NCBI RefSeq assembly: GCF_024505055.1
Contig: NZ_JANIBL010000017.1
Span: 1-64,000 of the forward strand
Length of the DNA: 64,000 nt
DNA from: Methylomonas rosea
GTDB taxonomy: Bacteria; Pseudomonadota; Gammaproteobacteria; Methylococcales; Methylomonadaceae
Direction: 5' to 3'
Positions 55,165 to 63,462 of this stretch are shown here, piece by piece; positions within the stretch are counted from its first letter, which is position 1, and every line of letters starts with the position of its first letter. Position numbers and translations under genes: made by a program. The notes under the pieces are model-generated. The model did not search any database, was not told where the DNA came from, and saw only the letters and a list, made by a program, of their open reading frames with translations.

Positions 55165-55851
55165 ATGAAATTTGATTTCAAAACAACTGTTGTTATTTTA
55201 GGGCTACTGTTGCCCGGTATCAAAAACGATGCTTTTGCTAGTATCGATTTTTCAAATCAAGCTAGTTTAACGTTTGCTTTGGACGGCGCTTACGCCGGAT
55301 TGCAGGCCAACGGCTCTTTCAATCAAGAGATTATTCTGCCAGGCGATGATAACGGTGGAACCGTTACCGCAACGAATCAGGATCTATCGAGTTTGGACTT
55401 AGATCAAGCCTATCAGTTTGCAGTAACTGGATCGGTAGCCGATGGCAGTATTTCTGCAAACCACGTAGGGCATTACACATTCAATTTCACAAACAACAGC
55501 ACCAATACCTACAGCATATTGCTTTCAATTCCCTATGTTTTAAGTGCAACGACTAATGGTATCGACAGCTCACTCTCTTTAGTATTTTCCGACGATGTAG
55601 ATATCTTCGATGAAATTTACTTTAGTGCTTCGGTTTTCGGAAATAGCAACGTTGAAAATATAGGTACGCTTTCGCGATCATTTACATTAAGTGCTAATCA
55701 ACAGAAAAATTTCTATGTTGACCTGACGAGTACTGCGGATATCTATGCAGCTCCGGTGCCGTTGCCTGCGGCTGTTTGGTCTTTTCTCGCGGGGCTGTTT
55801 GGTATATTAGGGATTAAAAAGCGCAAACAAGAATCAGCCAAACATGCTTAG
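55165..55851 (+). CDS. Exported protein with PEP-CTERM-like (VPLP) sorting tail
   Basis: A 228-residue protein: signal peptide ending DAFAS (~26), an Asn/Ser/Thr-rich beta body (QANGSFNQEIILPGDDNGG), and VPLPAAVWSFLAGLFGILGI followed by KKRKQE. No known catalytic motif. It lies 96 bases after the large cytochrome gene on the same strand and may be co-transcribed with it. Confidence 0.8.
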   Translation: MKFDFKTTVVILGLLLPGIKNDAFASIDFSNQASLTFALDGAYAGLQANGSFNQEIILPGDDNGGTVTATNQDLSSLDLDQAYQFAVTGSVADGSISANHVGHYTFNFTNNSTNTYSILLSIPYVLSATTNGIDSSLSLVFSDDVDIFDEIYFSASVFGNSNVENIGTLSRSFTLSANQQKNFYVDLTSTADIYAAPVPLPAAVWSFLAGLFGILGIKKRKQESAKHA

Positions 55852-55874
55852 TGTCGCGGATAAAAACTCAGGTC

Positions 55875-56846
55875 TCAAACTATACGATCCGGTAAATCCT
55901 GCCCTGAGAAATGAGCTTTAAGATTATCTAGCACCTTCTCCCCCATCGCGGTGCGCGTTGCAATGGTGGCGCTGCCCAAATGGGGAAGGAGTGCGACGTT
56001 GTCTAGCGTCAAAAAGCCGGGGTCTATATTAGGTTCCCCTTCGTAAACGTCCAGGCCAGCGCCGGCAATGCGTTTTTCTCGCAAGGCTTCGATCAAAGCC
56101 TTGCTATCCACGACATCGCCACGCGCGGTATTAATCAAATGCGCGGTGGGTTTCATTAAACTCAAGGTCTTTTCATTAATTAAATGCCGGGTTTCATTGC
56201 CTCCCGGGCAATGTAGCGACACGTAATCGCATTGCGGTAACAGTTCTTCCAGAGTCTCACAGCGCACAGCTTGTAGTTCCTCGACGATGGCTGGGTCGGC
56301 TGGGCTGGGTTTGAGATACAGAATTTTCATTCCAAAGCCATGATGAGCTTTCCGTGCCATGGCTTGGGCGATTCGGCCGAAGCCGATCAGCCCTAGTGTG
56401 GCGCCGGTCACGTCGCTGCTCATCATATGGGTCGGGCACCAGCCGGTCCATGCGCCGGCGCGCACCAATCTATCGCCCTCGGCGCCGCGCCGCGCCGACA
56501 TAAGTAGCAAGGTCATCGCAATATCGGCGGTGCTTTGTGTCAACACGCCCGGGGTATTGGTGACGACCAGGCCTTGCTGTTTGGCGGCGACAATATCGAT
56601 ATGGTTATAACCCACGCCAAAGTTACCCAGAATTTTGCAGCGCTTGTTAGCCACATTCAGCACCTCGGCCGGCAGGGAATCGCAAACGCTGGGACACACC
56701 GCGTCGTAATTTTGTAAGGCCGCTTTAAATTCGTCGGCGCTCAAAGGATGGTCGTCGGTGTTCAGAGTGACGTCGTAAAGTGCTTGTAGTTTAGCTTCAA
56801 CACTTGCCGGCCAACGGCGGCTAAGCAGGACTTTGGGTTTGGTCAT
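55875..56846 (-). CDS. Hydroxypyruvate/glyoxylate reductase (D-2-hydroxyacid dehydrogenase)
   Basis: A 323-residue NAD(P)-dependent enzyme. The Rossmann motif is GATLGLIGFGRIAQAMARKA near residue 150; the catalytic Arg is in INTARGDVV, the Glu in DVYEGEPNI, and the His in LLPHLGSAT. In the serine cycle it reduces hydroxypyruvate to glycerate. Position near sga, mcl and mtkAB supports hydroxypyruvate as substrate, but glyoxylate reductases look alike. Candidate symbol hprA is not asserted. Confidence 0.88.
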   Translation of the reverse strand: MTKPKVLLSRRWPASVEAKLQALYDVTLNTDDHPLSADEFKAALQNYDAVCPSVCDSLPAEVLNVANKRCKILGNFGVGYNHIDIVAAKQQGLVVTNTPGVLTQSTADIAMTLLLMSARRGAEGDRLVRAGAWTGWCPTHMMSSDVTGATLGLIGFGRIAQAMARKAHHGFGMKILYLKPSPADPAIVEELQAVRCETLEELLPQCDYVSLHCPGGNETRHLINEKTLSLMKPTAHLINTARGDVVDSKALIEALREKRIAGAGLDVYEGEPNIDPGFLTLDNVALLPHLGSATIATRTAMGEKVLDNLKAHFSGQDLPDRIV

Positions 56847-56891
56847 TGGATTTCCTATCGTGCTTTCAGGCTCGAATCAGTTGCGATGAGA

Positions 56892-57743
56892 TTAAGGATC
56901 GACGGCCGGGTTTGAGGTGCTTATGCCGCCATTGCCGTGGTCACGGTCGTATGCTTTCAAACGTGCCGCGCGCAGGCTGTTGATGCTGGCAATGTTTTCA
57001 TCGTGTTGTTTTAAGGATCTTTGCCGCTGTAGGGCCAAATGTTGGTCTTGTTGCTCTTGCAAGGTCATCGCCATGGCCGGTTTTTTGTATTGCAGTTCGG
57101 CTTGGCGCTCGGCGATGTTTTGTTCTTGAGCGCGCGCATCCGTATTCAGGCGTTTTTCCATTAAATCCAGGCTGCGAGCTTGGTTTTGCAACTGCTGTTC
57201 ACTAAGCATTCTGGCGTCATCTAACTGCTGTTGCCTTTGGCGCAGTTCGATTTCTGCAAGTTTGGCTTGCTGTTCGTCTTGGTATTGAGCGTTAATCTGT
57301 TGATTTTCGCGTAACAATTGCTCTTGCTGGCTTTTTAGCAACGCGGCGGCGGCAATCGACTTGTCATTTTGGCTTCGCTCTAGTTCAGCTTGTTGTTTGG
57401 TTTGCTGCTTATTGTGATAAAGCCATGACACTATTGGAAACAGCAGCAGGAGAGCAATAGCCATTCTTTGCAGCCATTGGCCTGTGTGGCTGCTTTTGAT
57501 TGCTGTAGGAGGCGTTATTTCCGTAAGTGGTAAGCGGCTCGCCGCTAATTTGCGGTCATAGGCGACGCGCCGATTGGTATCGGACAGAATTACAAACGCT
57601 TCTCTTGCCCGGTTCAACGTCTCTATCGCTGAGTCGTCTTCGCGTTTTGCCCAATGTCTTTCAATGTCTTTGAACGCGCGATGTATTTGCTGCTCGTTGG
57701 CGGACTCAGGTATGTTTAACAGTTGATATAAGGATTTTCCCAT
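56892..57743 (-). CDS. Membrane protein with degenerate J-domain and coiled coil
   Basis: A 283-residue protein. Residues ~1-68 resemble a J-domain (LYQLLNIPESANEQQIHRAF, AFVILSDTNRRVAYDRKLA), but the essential HPD is replaced by RHWAKRED. One helix (~88-105) spans the membrane, followed by a long Gln/Glu-rich coiled coil (~115-255). The ATG at 57743 has GGGAG 8 bases upstream; an in-frame TTG five codons earlier is less likely. Stimulating Hsp70 is doubtful without HPD. Confidence 0.78.
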   Translation of the reverse strand: MGKSLYQLLNIPESANEQQIHRAFKDIERHWAKREDDSAIETLNRAREAFVILSDTNRRVAYDRKLAASRLPLTEITPPTAIKSSHTGQWLQRMAIALLLLFPIVSWLYHNKQQTKQQAELERSQNDKSIAAAALLKSQQEQLLRENQQINAQYQDEQQAKLAEIELRQRQQQLDDARMLSEQQLQNQARSLDLMEKRLNTDARAQEQNIAERQAELQYKKPAMAMTLQEQQDQHLALQRQRSLKQHDENIASINSLRAARLKAYDRDHGNGGISTSNPAVDP

Positions 57744-57806
57744 GTGCGCATCTCCCAACGCTTCGTCGTCTAATGATCGGGAGATAGTGGACTAGCCCCT
57801 GAAAAT

Positions 57807-57830
57807 GCCGGCGCTGAACAAAGCGCCGGC
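57807..57830 (-). terminator. Rho-independent terminator of the small exported gene
   Basis: GCCGGCGCT pairs with AGCGCCGGC; on the minus strand it is followed by ATTTTC. Confidence 0.75.
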
Positions 57831-57882
57831 AGGTGGGGACTATAAAGAATTGAAATACGCAGTGCAAACGCCCGGTAAAAAT

Positions 57883-58419
57883 TTAATCGGCGACGATTGC
57901 CAGCTTTTCTTGGTTCCTACGCAGCATCGCTAAGGAACCCAGCATGCAACCTAAAACAAACCAGGTTAATGTGGCGAGGGGCATCGACGATAAGGATTTT
58001 TCGCTAACTGCCGTAACGGAATCTAGGCTGGGTTGGGGGGCCGCGGTTTTTTCCAGTAGAAACTGGTAACCAATATCGGGGATAAACGACCACGCCCCAC
58101 TACTGATGGCGGGATAGTTCATCACAGACCAGTTCAAAGTTTCAATGCCGCGAGCTTCGCCGGTATTTTCTCGATTTAATCCTGAGGCGTAAATGGCCTG
58201 GATAACGCAATTGTCGATCTCGTCGGCGTTATTTTTGCTGGTTAAACTACTGGGTAGCCAGCATAAGCCCTGTGCGAACAGGTCGGAACTTGGTGCCGGG
58301 CTAATCTGTGTTGCCTTGTTTAGCAACGCTTGGCTGAGGATTTCAGTTGGCTCTTGTTCATGAAGTTCCGCATGAGCAGGGGCGATAAGTGCTGCAAACA
58401 GTAACAGGCGGTGTCTCAT
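57883..58419 (-). CDS. Exported membrane-anchored protein of unknown function
   Basis: Not recognised. The 178-residue product starts MRHRLLLFAALIAPAHAEL (signal peptide, cut near 17) after GGGAGAAAATC; the frame is open 18 codons further up. A short Cys pair (LCWLPSS, DNCVIQ) lies mid-protein. The C-terminal hydrophobic helix LATLTWFVLGCMLGSLAML with RRNQ resembles a simple anchor. Between sga and the J-like gene. Confidence 0.65.
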   Translation of the reverse strand: MRHRLLLFAALIAPAHAELHEQEPTEILSQALLNKATQISPAPSSDLFAQGLCWLPSSLTSKNNADEIDNCVIQAIYASGLNRENTGEARGIETLNWSVMNYPAISSGAWSFIPDIGYQFLLEKTAAPQPSLDSVTAVSEKSLSSMPLATLTWFVLGCMLGSLAMLRRNQEKLAIVAD

Positions 58420-58711
58420 GATTTTCTCCCTTGGCTTTGGAGTCAGAAGATAACTCAAGTACATATACAGCAAGAGTAATGCCTCGTCTTAAAAAGTCTT
58501 TTTATTTTAATTATTTACTGATATTTTCCATAATTCTTGGTGTAAAAAATCAGGGGTTTTTGATGTGGAATGGTGCAAAAGATGGTTGCTTTTGGTGCTT
58601 AGCGCACAAAACACGACTGTTTGTCTAGTACCAGTGGCAGGGCACATCAGCCTGTTTTGGGATGTGACAGGGGGCGAGTAAGGGTTTGGAACAAGTACCT
58701 GCTGAATCGAA

Positions 58712-58744
58712 TGACGGGTGACCGGTTAAGCCGGTCACCCGTCA
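58712..58744. terminator. Strong hairpin after sga
   Basis: TGACGGGTGACCGG and CCGGTCACCCGTCA form a perfect 14-bp stem with loop TTAAG. It lies 13 bases past the sga stop on the minus strand. There is no T run on either side, so it could be a terminator, an mRNA-end stabiliser or a repeat. Confidence 0.55.
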
Positions 58745-58757
58745 AATATAGGGGATG

Positions 58758-59924
58758 TTATTTCGCGGTCGAGCGGTAATACTCGATAGCTGCGGCAACA
58801 CCGCTACCCGGTTTAATGTCCAAACCGTTATCCAGCATCGCCATTTCCACACCGGCAATGGCGCCCAGCAAAGACACATCGTTCATGTCGCCAACGTGAC
58901 CGATGCGGAACACCTTGCCGGCCACTTCGCTCAAACCGGCGCCCAGAGAGATATTGTATTTGTTGTAAGCGGTGCTGATGACCTGGCGGGCATCTTTATC
59001 CGCTGGTACCACGATCGCGGTGACGGTATCGGAATCCCAACCTGCTTGCGCGCAAGTTTGCAAACCCCAGGCCGCAACAGCGCGGCGTACGCCTTCGCCC
59101 AGACGGTGATGGCGGGCGTAAACGTTCTCCATGCCTTCTTCCAATAGTAATTCCAGCGCTTTGCGCAGGCCGTACAACATGGGAGTGGATGGTGTGTAGG
59201 GGGTATAACCGTCTTTGTTGGATGCCGCCATGTCTTTCAATGAGAAGAAAGAACGTGGGAAGTTGCTGTTATCGATAGCTGCCAAGGCTTTTTGGCTAAA
59301 GCCCAGAATCGCCAGCCCGGCCGGCAACATAAAGCCTTTTTGCGAACCCGCGATGCTTGCGTCCACACCCCATTCATCTTGGCGAAAATCAATGCTGCCG
59401 ATGGAGCTGACGCCGTCTACGAAGAGCAGCGCTGGATGGCCGGCCGCGTCCAGCGCTTTGCGCACGCCTGGAATATCGCTGGTTACACCGGTTGAAGTTT
59501 CGTTATGTGTGGCCAGCACAGCTTTGATTTCGTGGTTTTTGTCTTCTTTCAGGCGGGCTTCCAGATGATCCAGCGGAATGCCTTTGCCCCATTCAACTTG
59601 GTGAATTTCCACGTCAAAACCCAGTTTTTTCGACGCTTCCGCCCACAAGTGGCCGAATTGGCCGAAGCGGTAAATCAATACTTTGTCGCCCTGATTCAAG
59701 CAGTTGGTCATGGCCACTTCCCAGCCGGCGGTGCCGGTCGCTGGGAACACGAAGCATTGGCCGGTTTCGGTGCGGAACACTTTTTTCAGGTCTTCCAGAA
59801 TCGGAGCCAGCAGTTTAGGGAAAATCGGCGAACGGTGATCTTCCATGGGCACATGCATCGCGCTCAGAATTTCATGTGGGGTATTGGTTGGACCTGGAAC
59901 AAAAAGGTGATTGCGACCTGCCAT
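58758..59924 (-). CDS. sga: Serine--glyoxylate aminotransferase
   Basis: PLP enzyme of the serine cycle: serine + glyoxylate gives hydroxypyruvate + glycine. The 388-residue protein starts MAGRNHLFVPGPTNTPHEIL, with AAGGAGA before the ATG; the same frame runs ~350 codons further upstream, but that part overlaps mcl and is rejected. PLP lysine is in ASIAGSQKGFMLPAG near residue 200. SGTG-type phosphate loop is ATGTAGWE. Divergent from mcl. Confidence 0.95.
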   Translation of the reverse strand: MAGRNHLFVPGPTNTPHEILSAMHVPMEDHRSPIFPKLLAPILEDLKKVFRTETGQCFVFPATGTAGWEVAMTNCLNQGDKVLIYRFGQFGHLWAEASKKLGFDVEIHQVEWGKGIPLDHLEARLKEDKNHEIKAVLATHNETSTGVTSDIPGVRKALDAAGHPALLFVDGVSSIGSIDFRQDEWGVDASIAGSQKGFMLPAGLAILGFSQKALAAIDNSNFPRSFFSLKDMAASNKDGYTPYTPSTPMLYGLRKALELLLEEGMENVYARHHRLGEGVRRAVAAWGLQTCAQAGWDSDTVTAIVVPADKDARQVISTAYNKYNISLGAGLSEVAGKVFRIGHVGDMNDVSLLGAIAGVEMAMLDNGLDIKPGSGVAAAIEYYRSTAK

Positions 59925-60038
59925 CTGGTGTCTCCTTGGGATTTTGGAAGCGTAGAAAATCGCGGGATGTTGCCACATAAGCCGTGATTCGGCAAGTCGT
60001 TTACCGGCGCAAACCAGCACCGAAGCTGACAAGCGCAA

Positions 60039-60066
60039 TTGACATTGCAGGCCCTGAAAGTAAAAT
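60039..60066 (+). promoter_or_regulatory. Likely sigma-70 promoter for mcl
   Basis: TTGACA (60039-60044) and TAAAAT (60061-60066) are 16 bases apart and 65 bases before the mcl ATG. Confidence 0.65.
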
Positions 60067-60131
60067 GGCACGTTCTTTAATCCATGCACGGCGCGGTTTT
60101 TTAGCCGGCCAACCAACCGTAGGAAACATAC

Positions 60132-61085
60132 ATGAGTCACACACTTTACGAAGCCAATGCGCAACGCGTGCAACGTTGCGAGTTGGCAGTACCGGGTTCC
60201 AGTCCGGAAATGTTCGAAAAAGCCCTGAAAAGCGGTGTGGACTTTGTATTTCTCGATCTGGAAGACGCAGTCGCTCCGGACGATAAACTGCAAGCACGGA
60301 AAAACGTGATTCAGGCCATCAATGATCTGGATTGGAAAGGCAACGGTATTACCCTGTCCGTGCGCATTAACGGCCTGGATACTCAGTATATGGTGCGCGA
60401 TGTCGTCGATCTGGTGGAGCAGGCCGGCGCAAAAATCGACACGCTGCTGATTCCAAAAGTCGGTGTTTACGGCGACGTTTACATGGTTGACGCGATGCTG
60501 ACCCAGTTGGAAATGCAGGAAGGCCTGAAAAACAAAATCGGCATCGAGTGCCTTATCGAAACCGCTCTGGGCATGGCCAACGTTGAAGACATCGCCAAAC
60601 AAGGGGCCATCGGCGGCCGTGTGGAAGCCTTGCATTTTGGCGTTGCCGATTATGCAGCCAGCAACCGGGCGCGTACCGTCAATATCGGCGGATTGAATCC
60701 CGATTATCCTGGCGACCAATGGCATGCGGCGATCAGCCGGATGACCGTGGCTTGCCGCGCTTACGGCCTGCGGCCTATCGACGGCCCATTTGGCGACATC
60801 AAAGATCCGGAAGGCTACAAAGCCGGTGCGCGCCGCGCGGCCGCTTTGGGTTGCGAAGGCAAATGGGCGATTCATCCTTCGCAAATTGCTTTGGCTAACG
60901 AAGTATTCACCCCGCCGGCTGCGGAAGTCGAAAAGGCCAAACGCATACTGGTAGCGTTGCAGGAAGCCGCCGCGCAAGGTAAAGGCGCTGCTGCGCTGGA
61001 TGGTCGTTTGATCGATGCTGCTTCCGAGCGAATGGCGAATAACATCGTTCGTGCCGCCGAAGCGATTGCTGCTAAATCAAAATAA
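60132..61085 (+). CDS. mcl: Malyl-CoA lyase
   Basis: Splits L-malyl-CoA into acetyl-CoA and glyoxylate, the last step of the serine cycle. The 317-residue protein belongs to the HpcH/CitE aldolase family: FVFLDLEDAVAPDDK carries the Mg ligand, LIPKVGVYGDVYMVD and GIECLIETALGMANV another, and EGKWAIHPSQIALANEVF the substrate loop. GGAAACAT precedes the ATG. mtkA and mtkB follow. Confidence 0.95.
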   Translation: MSHTLYEANAQRVQRCELAVPGSSPEMFEKALKSGVDFVFLDLEDAVAPDDKLQARKNVIQAINDLDWKGNGITLSVRINGLDTQYMVRDVVDLVEQAGAKIDTLLIPKVGVYGDVYMVDAMLTQLEMQEGLKNKIGIECLIETALGMANVEDIAKQGAIGGRVEALHFGVADYAASNRARTVNIGGLNPDYPGDQWHAAISRMTVACRAYGLRPIDGPFGDIKDPEGYKAGARRAAALGCEGKWAIHPSQIALANEVFTPPAAEVEKAKRILVALQEAAAQGKGAAALDGRLIDAASERMANNIVRAAEAIAAKSK

Positions 61086-61090
61086 AAAAT

Positions 61091-61187
61091 TGTAGGTTGG
61101 GTTAGGCGCTAGCCGTAACCCAACACGACGGCTTTTAATGTTGGGTTTCGCGTCGCTTTTATGCCCTGCGGGTAAACCCAACCTACA
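61091..61187. repeat. 97-bp inverted-repeat element (MITE/REP-like) between mcl and mtkA
   Basis: Begins TGTAGGTTGGGTT (61091-61103) and ends with its exact complement AACCCAACCTACA (61175-61187). Inside are GTAACCCAAC and GTTGGGTTTCG, so the whole could fold into a long stem. Sequences of this TGTAGG..GGGTTAG type are scattered in many proteobacteria. No coding frame is inside. Confidence 0.8.
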
Positions 61188-61212
61188 TTTTTCCAATATC
61201 ACGAGAGAGTGC

Positions 61213-62430
61213 ATGGACATTCATGAGTACCAAGCAAAGCAGCTATTGGCCGATTATGGCGTGAAAATAGCTGATGGCGGACTGGCTTACAGCCCGGAAG
61301 ACGCAGTGCAGCGCGCCCGCGAAATCGGCGGCCACGTCTGGGTAGTTAAAGCGCAGATACATTCCGGTGCGCGCGGCAAAGCCGGCGGTATCAAGATTTG
61401 CAAGACCCACGACGAAGTCAGCGATGCCGCCGAATCCTTACTGGGTAAAAAATTGGTGACCCACCAAACCGGTCCGGCCGGCAAACAATGCTTGCGCTTG
61501 TATGTCGAAGCCGGCACCGATATTGCCAAGGAACTGTATTTCAGCCTGTTGATAGACCGTGCCCAGGAACGGATCGTCATGGTCGGTTCCGCGCAAGGTG
61601 GCATGGAGATCGAGGAACTGGCGGAAAACAATCCGGATGCGATCAAAAAAATCTACATCGAACCTGCGGTTGGTTTGCAAGATTTCCAGGCCCGGGAAAT
61701 GGCTTTTGCGTTGGGCTTGAACGCCGACTTGATCCCGCAAGCCGTGAAATTGATTCAAGGCTGCTACCGGGCGATGCGCGAGCTGGACGCCAATATGGTG
61801 GAAATCAACCCGCTGGTCATCACCGGCCACGATGAATTGATCGCGCTGGACGCCAAAATGGGTTTCGACGACAACGCCTTGTTCCGCCGGCAAAAAATCT
61901 CCGAGCTGCGCGACAAGTCGCAGGAAGATCCACGGGAAATGGCGGCTGCCGACCGTGGCTTGAGCTACGTCGGTCTGGATGGCGACATCGGCTGCATGAT
62001 TAATGGTGCCGGGTTGGCGATGGCGACCATGGACATGATCAAGCTGGCGGGCGGTGAGCCTGCCAATTTCCTGGACGTGGGTGGCGGCGCGTCGGCCGAG
62101 CGTACCGAAAAAGCCTTCCGCATGGTGTTGGCGGATAAAAACGTCAAGGCCATGCTGGTCAATATCTTTGCCGGTATCAACCGCTGCGACTGGATCGCCG
62201 AGGGTGTGGTACATGCCGTGAAAAAAATCGATATGCAAGTGCCGTTGATCGTGCGTTTGTCCGGTACCAACGTTGAAGAAGGCCGCAAAATTATCGAAGA
62301 GAGCGGTTTGCCTATCATCACGGCGGACACCTTAGCGGAAGCCGCTGAGAAGGCGGTCGCCGCCCGTAATCAAGTTGTAGCCGGTCGCTATCAGCCTCCT
62401 GCTTCACGCGACACTGTTACCTCCCTGTAA
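61213..62430 (+). CDS. mtkA: Malate--CoA ligase (malate thiokinase) beta subunit
   Basis: ATP-grasp subunit of 405 residues, homologous to SucC of succinyl-CoA synthetase. With MtkB it makes malyl-CoA from malate, CoA and [19 protein letters not shown] is the family start; [11 protein letters not shown] near residue 53 is the nucleotide loop; [17 protein letters not shown] and [16 protein letters not shown] follow. The frame is open upstream through the repeat to 61138 but the ATG at 61213 is conserved and follows GAGAGAGTGC. The assignment to malate rather than succinate rests on the neighbouring mcl and serine-cycle genes. Confidence 0.94.
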   Translation: MDIHEYQAKQLLADYGVKIADGGLAYSPEDAVQRAREIGGHVWVVKAQIHSGARGKAGGIKICKTHDEVSDAAESLLGKKLVTHQTGPAGKQCLRLYVEAGTDIAKELYFSLLIDRAQERIVMVGSAQGGMEIEELAENNPDAIKKIYIEPAVGLQDFQAREMAFALGLNADLIPQAVKLIQGCYRAMRELDANMVEINPLVITGHDELIALDAKMGFDDNALFRRQKISELRDKSQEDPREMAAADRGLSYVGLDGDIGCMINGAGLAMATMDMIKLAGGEPANFLDVGGGASAERTEKAFRMVLADKNVKAMLVNIFAGINRCDWIAEGVVHAVKKIDMQVPLIVRLSGTNVEEGRKIIEESGLPIITADTLAEAAEKAVAARNQVVAGRYQPPASRDTVTSL

Positions 62431-62454
62431 GGCGCGCAAGGTTAAGGAATTTAC

Positions 62455-63342
62455 ATGGCAATTTTTATCGATAAACAAACCCGTATCATCGTGCAAGGCT
62501 TTACCGGCAAGATCGGCAGCTTCCACGCGCAAGAAATGATCGATTACGGCTCCAACGTCGTCGGCGGCATCACCCCCGGCAAAGGCGGACAAACTCATCT
62601 GGGCCGTCCGGTGTTCAACACAGTCAAGGAAGCGGTCGAACAAGCCGGTGCTGAAGCCAGTATCGTGTTCGTACCACCGGCTTATGCGGCGGATTCCATC
62701 ATGGAAGCGGCTGAAGCCGGTATCAAATACTGCGTATCGATTACCGACGGCATTCCGACTCAGGATATGATGAAAGTCAAAATTTTCCTGAGCAAATTCC
62801 CCAAGGAAAAGCGTATGGTCCTGACCGGACCTAACTGCGCGGGTACCATCAGTCCGGGTAAATCGATGCTCGGTATCATGCCGGGACACATTTACATTCC
62901 CGGTAACGTCGGTATCGTCGGTCGTTCCGGTACGCTGGGTTACGAAGCCGCCGACCAAATGAAAGCGTTGGGTATCGGTGTGTCGACTTCGGTCGGTATC
63001 GGCGGCGACCCGATCAACGGCAGCTCGCACCGCGATATTCTGGAAAAATTCGAGCAGGATCCGGAAACCAAAGTAGTGGTGATGATAGGCGAGATTGGCG
63101 GCCCGCAAGAAGTGGAAGCCGGTATCTTCGCCAAAGAACATATGAGCAAGCCGGTCGTGGCATATATCGCCGGTTTAACCGCTCCGAAAGGCCGTCGTAT
63201 GGGCCACGCTGGAGCGATTATCTCCTCGGTTGGCGAGTCTGCCGCTGAGAAAGTTGAAATGCTGAAAGAGTTGGGCGTGATTATCGCGCCGACCCCGGCG
63301 GCAATGGGCGAAACAGTGGCTAAGGTATTGGCTACACTATAA
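62455..63342 (+). CDS. mtkB: Malate--CoA ligase (malate thiokinase) alpha subunit
   Basis: CoA-binding and phosphohistidine subunit of 295 residues, homologous to SucD. The N-terminal IFIDKQTRIIVQGFTGKIGSF binds CoA; RRMGHAGAIIS near residue 245 contains the phosphorylated histidine. Twenty-four bases after mtkA, preceded by AAGGAAT. Terminator downstream. Succinyl-CoA synthetase looks the same at this level, but mcl next door favours malate. Confidence 0.94.
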   Translation: MAIFIDKQTRIIVQGFTGKIGSFHAQEMIDYGSNVVGGITPGKGGQTHLGRPVFNTVKEAVEQAGAEASIVFVPPAYAADSIMEAAEAGIKYCVSITDGIPTQDMMKVKIFLSKFPKEKRMVLTGPNCAGTISPGKSMLGIMPGHIYIPGNVGIVGRSGTLGYEAADQMKALGIGVSTSVGIGGDPINGSSHRDILEKFEQDPETKVVVMIGEIGGPQEVEAGIFAKEHMSKPVVAYIAGLTAPKGRRMGHAGAIISSVGESAAEKVEMLKELGVIIAPTPAAMGETVAKVLATL

Positions 63343-63357
63343 GGTCTTCCCGCTCTA

Positions 63358-63386
63358 TAAAAAGCCCGCTCCGGCGGGCTTTTTTA
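63358..63386 (+). terminator. Rho-independent terminator after mtkB
   Basis: AAAAGCCCGC and GCGGGCTTTTTT with a four-base loop. Confidence 0.93.
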
Positions 63387-63462
63387 TGCGTACTGACTTG
63401 AGATTCTTTAGCTTGTCCGGCCAAGCTGGTAACATCACCCCTTTTGTCGATTTGCCGGAATC

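Noticed and set aside
59925..60977. Upstream extension of the sga frame of about 350 codons
   Set aside because: It is the antisense of mcl; the sga ATG at 59924 with AAGGAGA fits the family.
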